A stretch of DNA of 64,000 bases from assembly GCF_000520995.1 (NCBI RefSeq), contig NZ_JACA01000049.1, positions 17,165 to 81,164 on the forward strand. Direction: 5' to 3'. This document shows, in pieces, positions 47,062 to 54,437 of the stretch (positions within the stretch are counted from its first letter, which is position 1; each line of letters begins with the position of its first letter). Below the pieces are notes generated by a model. It had not been told where the DNA came from. It searched no databases and was given only the letters and a program-made list of their open reading frames with translations. Origin of the DNA: Aquimarina macrocephali JAMB N27. GTDB lineage: Bacteria; Bacteroidota; Bacteroidia; Flavobacteriales; Flavobacteriaceae. The translations under genes were made by a program, and so were the position numbers.

Positions 47062-47739
47062 TCACCCTAACAACTCTTCTACCACTTTAGCAACTCCTGT
47101 AGTAGCTTTCTCTGATAATATGGAAAGATGCTCTGTTGGAGAAATTGCCGGATTGGGATCGATAAAATAAACAGGTGTTTGATGCCTGGCATATTGCAGT
47201 AGCCCAGCAGCAGGATACACTTGCATAGATGTGCCAATAATCATAAGAATATCTGCCTGCTCTGTAATCTCTATAGCCAGATCCATCATAGGCACAGCTT
47301 CACCAAACCATACAATATGAGGTCTTAATTGCGAATTATGCTCACAATGATCCCCGAGAATCAGGTCGTGTTTCCAGTCGAGTACCAATTGTTCATCAAA
47401 CTGACTTCGCACTTTTAGTAGTTCACCATGCAGGTGTATAACATTATTGCTTCCTGCTCTCTCATGTAAGTCATCTACGTTTTGAGTGATGATAGATACA
47501 TTAAATTTGTCTTCTAAAGCTACCAGATCAAGATGTGCTTTGTTGGGTGTTACTGTATGCAGTTGGCTACGTCTTTTATTATAAAAATCAAGAACTAATT
47601 CTGGATTATTTCTCCACCCTTGCGGAGAAGCCACTTCCATAACATCATGCCCTTCCCAAAGCCCATTGGCATCTCTAAAAGTATTGATCCCGCTCTCTGC
47701 GCTAATTCCTGCTCCTGTAAGTACAACTATGTTTTGCAT
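47062..47739 (-). CDS. cobB: Sirtuin (Sir2-type NAD-dependent deacylase)
   Basis: NAD-dependent protein deacylase of about 225 aa. GAGISAESGINTFR (9-22), TQNVDDLHERAG (85-96), catalytic His104 in HLHGEL and IGTSMQVYPAAGL are all present. Tyr53 and Arg56 in DFYNKRR form the YxxR pair of class III sirtuins (desuccinylase/demalonylase type). The four zinc-binding Cys of the family are missing: only one Cys occurs in the whole protein (in LGDHCEHN). I start at the ATG for MQNIVVLTGAG (47737-47739); the longer in-frame extension crosses a REP-like fragment and does not look coding. Confidence 0.92.
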   Translation of the reverse strand: MQNIVVLTGAGISAESGINTFRDANGLWEGHDVMEVASPQGWRNNPELVLDFYNKRRSQLHTVTPNKAHLDLVALEDKFNVSIITQNVDDLHERAGSNNVIHLHGELLKVRSQFDEQLVLDWKHDLILGDHCEHNSQLRPHIVWFGEAVPMMDLAIEITEQADILMIIGTSMQVYPAAGLLQYARHQTPVYFIDPNPAISPTEHLSILSEKATTGVAKVVEELLG

Positions 47740-48433
47740 AGGGTTGATATGATTTGTGATTTTATTATAACCGCGTTGTGCATTTGAGATTTTTAACTTG
47801 AAATTCGTCAATTCGAGTGCTTCGACCAGAGGAAGAAGTGTATCTAGAATAGAGTTTTGAATTAAAAAAGCTATTCTCGATAGTCCTGCTGAGCTTGCCG
47901 AAGTGCAATTTTTCTTCATTCTATTCCAAAAAACCACTAGAATTGACACTTTTTTATACTATTAATTTCTAAATGTACAACGGATTAATATAATGTAAAT
48001 CTAATATAAAATACGTTAATTCGGCTGCCGAGCTTTAGTGCTACACTCTAATTAATGCCTTTTCTTATTTCAAAAACCTTATGTTAAATTCATAAATAGA
48101 AGTTAAAAATAAACAGATTTAAGTGATTTATCCTCAAAAAATGATAATCCACAAGTATTTTATCGCAATTTTTTGGCTGCTAAACGTAGTTTTTGGCTTT
48201 TTTTAACAAATCCATATGTGTATTGTTAAATTCCTTCATTTAGTTTATTTACAATTTTATCCGATAAAGAGCGTTTATGTATCGATAAAGAACATTATGT
48301 AACCCCTTGACACCAAAGGGCTTCCGTAATTTTATTACGGTTTTACCGTATACAATAAAAGTGTAAATACCCTATCTTGTAAGTAGAATAATTCAGCATA
48401 TATTAACCGACACAAATTTTTAACTCATACCCT
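47740..48433. other. Intergenic region upstream of LytTR gene
   Basis: This 694-bp divergent region contains a REP-like fragment near 47885-47906, a short frame for a 21-residue hydrophobic peptide (48141-48206, not called as a gene), and two adjacent dyads: CCGTAAT-TTT-ATTACGG (48324-48340) and TACGGT-TTT-ACCGTA (48336-48350). The dyads are about 85 bp before the LytTR start codon. Confidence 0.5.
48336..48350. promoter_or_regulatory. TACGGT-N3-ACCGTA dyad, candidate operator
   Basis: A perfect inverted repeat TACGGT-TTT-ACCGTA precedes the LytTR gene. TATGGT-AAA-ACCGTA (57915-57929) and the half site TACGGT (53567-53572) occur at equal positions in the two surface-protein leaders. Binding by the LytTR protein is a guess. 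Confidence 0.4.
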
Positions 48434-49171
48434 ATGAAATATCCTTATGTAATCATTGATAATGATCAGAAAATTGCAGATTCTATCCAAATCTCTTTAG
48501 AAGAGCAGCCAGATTATATCTGCACAGGAATAGCAAAAGACGAGCAGGATGCATTGGATTTAATTTTAGAGAGAAGACCCAGACTTGTTTTTTTAGAGCC
48601 AGAAGTGCCAGGAATAGATACGGTAACAACAAAGTATTCTTTGATGACAGAGCTTTCTAAGTATATGTCTCGGTTACCAGAGTTTATTGTGATCACCAAA
48701 ACATCAGATTATGCCATAGAAGGCATACGTAATAGAATCATGGATTATATCCTGAAACCTTTTAATAAAGGGCAGATAAACAGAACATTAATGAGGTTCG
48801 AAAAAGACTTTGGACAGAGCGGGGATAATACCCTGTGTTTTAAGTCTTATGGGGACTATCGATTTGTAGATGTAGATGAGATATTATACCTAAAAGCAGA
48901 TAATAATACTACAGATTTTATTATGAGTAATGGTACTAAGGTAGAGGCGTTTAAGACCTTAAAACATTTTCAGAACCTGTTACCAGATCATTTTGTACGT
49001 ATACATAATAGTTATATTATTAATACCGATTATGTGTCGAGGATACATTTTGGAAAAGCAAAATGTGCCATCAAAAATACAGATGATTTGATCCCCTTTT
49101 CAAAGTCTTATAAAAACAATGTAGAAGAAATCAAAGACTCCTTAGCAAAGAAAAGTTTGATCTATATATAA
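48434..49171 (+). CDS. LytTR-family regulator with atypical receiver
   Basis: Regulator of 245 aa with a receiver-like domain (1-120) and a LytTR DNA-binding domain (about 140-240; LYLKADNNTTDFIMSNG and HNSYIINTDYVSRI). The phospho-acceptor Asp is replaced: where VFLDxxMP is expected it reads VFLEPEVPG, with Glu55. The acidic pair (Asp9, Asp11) and Lys112 in LKPF are kept. Glu can mimic phosphorylation, so it may act without a kinase. No LytS-type histidine kinase is adjacent; the TPR kinase downstream has its own NarL-type partner. A terminator follows. Confidence 0.9.
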   Translation: MKYPYVIIDNDQKIADSIQISLEEQPDYICTGIAKDEQDALDLILERRPRLVFLEPEVPGIDTVTTKYSLMTELSKYMSRLPEFIVITKTSDYAIEGIRNRIMDYILKPFNKGQINRTLMRFEKDFGQSGDNTLCFKSYGDYRFVDVDEILYLKADNNTTDFIMSNGTKVEAFKTLKHFQNLLPDHFVRIHNSYIINTDYVSRIHFGKAKCAIKNTDDLIPFSKSYKNNVEEIKDSLAKKSLIYI

Positions 49172-49575
49172 AATAGATTGGATTCGTATACATAGCAACC
49201 GATAAATTGTAGGATTTATCGGTTTTTTTATGGGATAAGACCAGTAATAGTATTATAAAACCGTTAGTACTGCGTTTCCTACAAAAAAGGGTGATTTTAG
49301 AAAAAGGTTCATTTACCCGTATAATCGGTTCATGTACATCTCATAGACGACCAGTTACTAAACACACCTTAATATATTAGGCGCGAGGGAGGTATCGAGC
49401 TACATTTGTAGTGTACAATTAGAGATACACATCATAAAAAATGTATATAAAAAGAGTACTCTAAAAAATAAAAGTCGTCTGCGCAACGACAACCAAAATT
49501 AAATAAAAATTAACATACCCCGTTAAAGACTATATGTCTTTTGAAAAGTAAATTCAAACTAAAAAAACTAACATT
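49172..49575. other. Intergenic region upstream of tandem small lipoprotein genes
   Basis: A 404-bp gap with a terminator (49197-49229) behind the LytTR gene and then A/T-rich sequence. It probably carries the promoter and a leader for the small lipoprotein genes. I found no convincing TAnnTTTG. Confidence 0.4.
49197..49229 (+). terminator. Intrinsic terminator after LytTR gene
   Basis: AACCGATAAAT-TGTAGG-ATTTATCGGTT is followed by a T-run. The 11-bp stem and T-tract are typical of an intrinsic terminator. Confidence 0.9.
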
Positions 49576-49728
49576 ATGAAAACTATAAAAACAATATTCG
49601 CTATACTATTCTTAAGTACTATGTTTATCGCTTGTGAAGCTGATGCCGTAAATGATGAGGTAGGGATTGAAGATGTTGAAACAGTTGGAGAGGACGATGC
49701 AAATGAAACAACTCCAGTAAAAGGATAA
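49576..49728 (+). CDS. Small lipoprotein, tandem copy 1
   Basis: Lipoprotein precursor of 50 aa. MKTIKTIFAILFLSTMF is followed by lipobox IAC (Cys20), and the mature peptide is acidic (EADAVNDEVGIEDVETVGED, ending TTPVKG). The next gene is a near-copy, with the same 20-residue signal sequence and upstream stretch CTAACATTATG. No function is known. It lies between a LytTR regulator and a TPR histidine kinase lipoprotein. Confidence 0.85.
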   Translation: MKTIKTIFAILFLSTMFIACEADAVNDEVGIEDVETVGEDDANETTPVKG

Positions 49729-49776
49729 AAAAATAAAAAATATTTAGAATATTCTGATAACTAAAAAACTAACATT

Positions 49777-49932
49777 ATGAAAACTATAAAAACAATATTC
49801 GCTATACTATTCTTAAGTACTATGTTTATCGCTTGTGAAGCAGATACTGTAAATGATGAGGTAGGAATTGAAGAAGTTGATACAATTGGTGAAGATGATG
49901 CAAATGAAACGACTCCTAGTAATGATGGATAA
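49777..49932 (+). CDS. Small lipoprotein, tandem copy 2
   Basis: Lipoprotein precursor of 51 aa, the duplicate of the gene just upstream. The signal part is identical to its lipobox Cys20. The mature part differs by conservative changes (Ala to Thr, Val to Ile, Asp/Glu swaps) and ends TTPSNDG. Because substitutions keep the frame and acidic character, both copies look under selection. It starts 48 bp after the first stop and lies 127 bp before the kinase gene. Confidence 0.85.
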   Translation: MKTIKTIFAILFLSTMFIACEADTVNDEVGIEEVDTIGEDDANETTPSNDG

Positions 49933-50059
49933 TAGTGCACAATAATCAAAAAAATAGCATTATAATAAACAGGTCTTAATCTTAATTGAGACTTGTTTTT
50001 TTTATTTTACTTTTTTTCTTTATTAGATTTTGTTAAATTGAATTAAAATAATTCATAGA

Positions 50060-52129
50060 ATGTTACGATTTTTTCTAAAATCAATTTCTCTATATTGCCT
50101 TATCATGTGTATTGGTTGTAACCAACCGGATAATACTGTCGAAAGTAATAAATTGAAATCTGATCTTGTAGATACTTATATAAAAAATGCAAAGGACAAA
50201 AAAAGCTCTATTGAAGAGCGTAAACAAAATTTGGAAAAAGCATATACCATTTATTCTACTCTAGAAGATAATACTTTTAAAATAGAAAAGATTCAGGAAA
50301 TTTCGATTGAATATTATGCACTTAAAGATTTTGATAGCTATAAAGATATGAATGAAAAAGCTTTAAAGCTATCTACTTCAATAGGAGACTCTCTAAATAT
50401 GGCTCAATCTCATTTTTTTATAGGGCTATATTATAGAAGATCTCAATTGGATATTGCTTTCAAAAATTTCCATGAAGCAGATAAAATTTATTCTTCTATA
50501 GACCCCCAGAAGTATAACCCTAAAGATTATGCACTTGATCATGGAAAAGCATTGATCGATATCGCTAGGATACAACAACGAACTAAAGATTATAATGAGA
50601 GTGAAGCGACAACGATTAAAGCTATTAAAAAGTTTGAATTAGCGGAGAACATTCTACATTTACCATTATGTTATACGAATCTGGGAATACTGGCAAAATA
50701 TCAAGAACGTTATGAAGAATCTGTGGGGTATCATCAAAAAGCTATAGAATATGCTAAAGGAGCAAATACAGAGGTATTACAAACCTTAATATCACTTAAC
50801 AATATTGGTACGGTATATAAGTCACAACAAAAATATGAAAAAGCAAAGGAATCATATCATAAAGCATTATCCTATACAGAATTTTTAAGTAAAAACCCTA
50901 GAAGACATTCTCTACTGCTAGATAATCTAGCCTATGTTAATTTTTTATCTAAAGATACAGCCGATATCCCAGATCTTTTTTATAAAGCTTTAAGGATACG
51001 AGATAGTATTGATGATCAAAATGGTATTGCGACCAATACCTTACATCTGGCAGAATATTATCAATCAATTCATCAAGATAGTATTGCTAAGTTGTATGCC
51101 GAACAATCTAAAGATGTATCCTTAGAATTACAAAAAAATGAAGAATTACTAAAAGTATATCAACTCCTATCAAAAGTTTCGGATAGTAAAGAAGGCTTAG
51201 GGTATGCGCATCAATATATAGCATTAAACGATAGTTTGATAAAAGAAGAACGTTTGTTTAGAGATAAATTTGCACGTATTCAATTTGAAACCGATGAGAT
51301 TGTAGAAGAAAACCAACAAATCAGTAGAGAAAATCAAATTCTAATTATTGCGATCTTGGGCTTAACCGCCTTATTTTTATTGGGGTATATTATCTTTAGA
51401 CAGCAACAAAGTAATAAAGAACTTCTATTTGCGCAAACCCAGCAAGAATCTAATGAGGAAATCTATCGTTTACTGCTTAATCAACAGATCAAACTAGAAG
51501 AAGGCAGGCAGATGGAGCAGCAGCGTATGTCTGAGGAGTTGCATGATGGGGTACTGGGTCGATTGTTTGGAGTACGATTAAGTCTTGATGGGATCAACCA
51601 GCGTGCCAACGATGGGTTTACAGAAACCAGGAATAAATATATAGATGAGCTTAAATCTATAGAAAAAGAAATACGATTGATCTCTCATGATCTGGGTGCA
51701 GAGACCTTACCGTCTGATGTGGCCTATATCGATGCGGTAGAAAACCTGATTAAAGACCTGTGCGAAGTGCATAAAATAAAGTTTGAGTTTAATAACGATG
51801 AGGATATCGATTGGGAGGGAATAGATGACCAGAAAAAGGTAAACTTTTTTAGGATTTTACAGGAGTCTATGCAGAATATCTTTAAGCATGCGCATGCAGA
51901 TCATATAAAAATTAATTTCGAATATGTGGATAGTACCATAAATCTTACTATTTTAGATGATGGAATAGGATTCAAAACAAATAAGGTTAAAAAAGGAATT
52001 GGTTTAAAAAACATTACATCAAGAGTCAGTCAGATGAATGGAGAAGTTCAGTTTCTTAGTAACGAAGACATGGGGACAACAGTATCGGTACATGTACCCA
52101 TAGAAGTCAAAGTCGAAGAAGTGTACTAA
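50060..52129 (+). CDS. TPR-containing sensor histidine kinase lipoprotein-like
   Basis: Sensor kinase of 689 aa. The N-terminus ends in CIGC (Cys20), a possible lipobox or simple signal. A periplasmic TPR array (about 25-400; YKDMNEKALKLSTSIGDSLNM, YEESVGYHQKAIEYAKG, YEKAKESYHKALSY), a coiled coil, one membrane helix (about 428-447), a second coiled coil, the HisKA_3 box with His495 in SEELHDGVLGRL, and a HATPase with NIFKHAHA, DDGIGFK and GIGLKNITSR follow. The NarL-type regulator gene 85 bp downstream is the evident partner. Confidence 0.93.
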   Translation: MLRFFLKSISLYCLIMCIGCNQPDNTVESNKLKSDLVDTYIKNAKDKKSSIEERKQNLEKAYTIYSTLEDNTFKIEKIQEISIEYYALKDFDSYKDMNEKALKLSTSIGDSLNMAQSHFFIGLYYRRSQLDIAFKNFHEADKIYSSIDPQKYNPKDYALDHGKALIDIARIQQRTKDYNESEATTIKAIKKFELAENILHLPLCYTNLGILAKYQERYEESVGYHQKAIEYAKGANTEVLQTLISLNNIGTVYKSQQKYEKAKESYHKALSYTEFLSKNPRRHSLLLDNLAYVNFLSKDTADIPDLFYKALRIRDSIDDQNGIATNTLHLAEYYQSIHQDSIAKLYAEQSKDVSLELQKNEELLKVYQLLSKVSDSKEGLGYAHQYIALNDSLIKEERLFRDKFARIQFETDEIVEENQQISRENQILIIAILGLTALFLLGYIIFRQQQSNKELLFAQTQQESNEEIYRLLLNQQIKLEEGRQMEQQRMSEELHDGVLGRLFGVRLSLDGINQRANDGFTETRNKYIDELKSIEKEIRLISHDLGAETLPSDVAYIDAVENLIKDLCEVHKIKFEFNNDEDIDWEGIDDQKKVNFFRILQESMQNIFKHAHADHIKINFEYVDSTINLTILDDGIGFKTNKVKKGIGLKNITSRVSQMNGEVQFLSNEDMGTTVSVHVPIEVKVEEVY

Positions 52130-52214
52130 ATAATCTATGCTCATACTATTTTGAGTAGAATCAAGTTTAAATAGTAAGGGGCTAATTTTAAAACCTAAAA
52201 CAATAAATTTTAAG

Positions 52215-52886
52215 ATGAAGAAAAAGCTAAAAGTTCTTATGATTGATGATCATCCTATGATTATCGAAGGGTATAAAAATACCTTATTAGGAGAAAATCA
52301 AAAAGAATATCAAATTAAGATTGACATCGCGTCTAATTGTGATGATGCATACGCCAGTATTGTAAAATCTTCAGAGACGGTTCCTTATGATATGCTTTTT
52401 GTAGATATTAAATTACCACCTTCTTCTGATGGGTCGATTACTTCTGGCGAGGATTTAGCAAAGCACGCAAAAGAGCTGTTGCCTAAATCAAAGGTGATTA
52501 TTTTAACCATGCATAGAGAAGACCATAGAATACATAATATACTTAAGAATATTAATCCGGCAGGATTCTTAATCAAAAGTGATCTTACTTCTAGCGAATT
52601 GTTATTAGCCTTTAATAACATCTTAAAAGGTAAAGCGTATTATAGTGCTACGGTAAATGATCACTTTAGAAAAATGATGACCAACAAATTTTCTTTGGAT
52701 GAGAAAAACCTAAAGATTTTATATCATTTATCTCGTGGTGTTAAGACCAAGAACTTACCTAATTATGTAAGTTTATCATTAAGCGCAATCGAGAAAAGAA
52801 AGAACCAGATCAAAGAGATGTTTTCTATTGCCAAAGCAGATGATCAAATGTTATTAGAAGAAGCACGAAAAAGAGGATTTATATAA
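52215..52886 (+). CDS. NarL-type response regulator
   Basis: Response regulator of 223 aa. The receiver (1-130) has MIDDHP, phospho-acceptor Asp64 in LFVDIKLPP, and Lys in FLIKSD. The C-terminal part (about 160-215; LKILYHLSRGVKTKNLPNYVSLSLSAIEKRKNQIKEMF) resembles a LuxR-type HTH. It is the partner of the TPR histidine kinase upstream, in the same operon. A terminator-like hairpin follows. Confidence 0.9.
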   Translation: MKKKLKVLMIDDHPMIIEGYKNTLLGENQKEYQIKIDIASNCDDAYASIVKSSETVPYDMLFVDIKLPPSSDGSITSGEDLAKHAKELLPKSKVIILTMHREDHRIHNILKNINPAGFLIKSDLTSSELLLAFNNILKGKAYYSATVNDHFRKMMTNKFSLDEKNLKILYHLSRGVKTKNLPNYVSLSLSAIEKRKNQIKEMFSIAKADDQMLLEEARKRGFI

Positions 52887-52904
52887 AGAACAATTACGAT
52901 ATAG

Positions 52905-52947
52905 AAAAGGCTGAATTCTTTGTTTTTACTTAGGATTCGGCCTTTTC
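52905..52947 (+). terminator. Terminator after response regulator
   Basis: AAAAGGCTGAATTC pairs imperfectly with GATTCGGCCTTTT, followed by CTTTTT. It lies 18 bp after the stop codon. Confidence 0.75.
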
Positions 52948-53566
52948 TTTTTATAAGACGTTTGATACAATTCACTCTGGATCCCAGCCTTTAGTTTATC
53001 CTGAGCTAAGTCGAAGGACTAGGATGACAACCTATTGGAATGGTACAACTAAATTCAAAAGTATGGTTGCTCGGCTCTAAGGCAAGTTGCTCTGTCATTC
53101 CAGCGAAGGCTGGAATCCACATTAGACTGGGATGGCAAATTGTAGGGATGATGATAGTTTCAGCGTCAGGTCGAGTGATTTTTCGTAGTATAACGAAGAA
53201 AAATAGTATCGAGACCCTTTTGATTATTAAGGATTATTCGTATTTGGCTCACATCTCGTAACGTTTCATATAAATTGGCTCTACCATTCTGGACTTGATC
53301 CGGAATCCACACTATAGTATTGACTTCATTATGGATCCCAGCCTACGCTGGGATGGCAAATTGATGGGATGATGATAGTTTCGGCGTCAGGTCGAGTGAT
53401 TTTTCGTAGTATAACGAAGAAAAATAGTATCGAGACCCTTTTTATAATTATTAAGGATTACTCGTGTTTAACTGGCATCTGCATTAGAATAAAATGATTA
53501 TTTGTAAATATGCACCTCTTCTGTTTTTTGGATTTTACTTGTATTCAGGCATATAAATACATGATA
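52948..53566. repeat. Intergenic REP-like repeat cluster
   Basis: No gene. Two nearly identical copies of about 115 bp occur at 53127-53241 and 53348-53474. Each contains GGTCGAG, an 11-bp-type hairpin (TTTTTCGT / ACGAAGAAAAA) and CGAGACCC. Between and before them are REP-like pieces, such as ATTCCAGCGAAGGCTGGAAT near 53098 and CCAGCCTACGCTGGGATGG near 53338. One stretch translates to a VIPAKAGI-type frame, a known sign of such repeats rather than a protein. Confidence 0.7.
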
Positions 53567-53855
53567 TACGGTTTTTCCTTACTTATTTTGCGGGTTTAAA
53601 TTGCTCTTAATCAAAGTTTTATACATACATTTATAATGTTAAAAAAAACTTAACATAAATCTTGATATACGAATAGTATAGTTATTAAAGACAATAGTAT
53701 CTACCCCACTATATAAAAAGGTCTTTTATAGATATGCTATATTATCTAATAATATCAAGAACAATTGTCATAATGTAAATAATACTAATCATGTACCCAA
53801 TCTCATGTTTAGGTTAATGAGCTAATTTTTAGATATTAATTAAATTATTCTACTT

Positions 53856-54008
53856 ATGACTAAATTTACTTTTTTCTTAGTAAAGATGATGCAAATGCTT
53901 TTTAAGTCATCTTTTTACCTCGTATATAACATCTATGATATTTGTATTAGATCTGATTCTTTTTCGGATCTAAAAGCAATTGATATGACCAATTATAGCA
54001 CCTCTTGA
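53856..54008 (+). CDS. Small hydrophobic peptide ORF in leader A
   Basis: Frame for 50 residues starting MTKFTFFLVKMMQMLF. It resembles the frame in leader B (FVKCVMMFF region): VK, M, F, S and F align without gaps. Both start near 250 nt after the AATCAAAG element. It may be a leader peptide. Real translation is not proven. Confidence 0.35.
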   Translation: MTKFTFFLVKMMQMLFKSSFYLVYNIYDICIRSDSFSDLKAIDMTNYSTS

Positions 54009-54091
54009 AGAATATGAGAGTGTACATGTAGAATTAGAATATGAACCAGTTTGTTATAATTATATAGTGTTAAAAAACAAGATATAAAAAA

Positions 54092-54134
54092 ACACTGCAA
54101 CTGTAAAACTTTGGCGAGCCGACAAAAGCAGTGT
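54092..54134 (+). ncRNA. Hairpin motif, copy A
   Basis: ACACTGC (54092-54098) pairs perfectly with GCAGTGT (54128-54134). The 29-nt loop contains TGTAAAACTTTGGCGAGCC. A second copy at 58437-58481 keeps the loop but has a different stem, the sign of a structured RNA. CTGGAATA follows directly. Confidence 0.55.
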
Positions 54135-54140
54135 CTGGAA

Positions 54141-54437
54141 TAGAAATACTATTTACAATTTTAGAAGTAATAGACATCACATGATGCCTTCTAAAAAAGA
54201 ACTCAGAATTCTTATTATTTTTTTGAGTTAGTGATTTCCCAGACCTGATAATGATTTTCCTTTCTAAATTTAGAATCCTCCCAAAGATCAGTATGATAAT
54301 ATGTTAGTATAGAAGTCACTAGAGCTTCGTTTAGTACTACTACATATACTATTAGTATAAGAATTTGATAAAAAACAAAATACATAAACAACTAATCTAT
54401 CCAATCATAACGATTGTAAATTTTAAACCATTAATCT
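54141..54437. other. Region between leader A hairpin and sulfatase gene
   Basis: About 300 nt of A/T-rich sequence with no recognised gene. A 16-codon frame (54181-54231) is the only start-stop frame noticed and I do not call it. Confidence 0.35.

Larger units (their letters stand above)
53567..54140 (+). ncRNA. Conserved long leader module, copy A (upstream of sulfatase)
   Basis: Related to 57915-58490 over the whole length. In the same order and near the same offsets both have: TACGGT/TATGGT; TTATTTTG (53583); AATCAAAGTTTTAT (53609); a small ORF (53856); and a hairpin with TGTAAAACTTTGGCGAGCC (54102). The distance from AATCAAAG to TGTAAAAC is 493 here and 490 in the other copy. I interpret it as a long 5' leader or regulatory RNA for the downstream exported-protein gene. 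The family is not recognised. Confidence 0.55.

Noticed and set aside
46802..47065. 87-codon leftward frame downstream of the sirtuin gene
   Set aside because: The product is Lys/Gln/Ser-rich with no family likeness and looks like translated intergenic DNA.
47740..47949. 70-residue N-terminal extension of the sirtuin
   Set aside because: It crosses a REP-like fragment; the normal sirtuin start motif begins right at the internal ATG 47739.
48141..48206. 21-residue hydrophobic peptide frame upstream of the LytTR gene
   Set aside because: Too short and without homologue or context support; noted only in the intergenic entry.
53040..53261. 73-codon rightward frame in the repeat cluster
   Set aside because: Its translation contains the VIPAKAGIH-type string that arises when REP-like palindromes are translated; it lies wholly in repeats.
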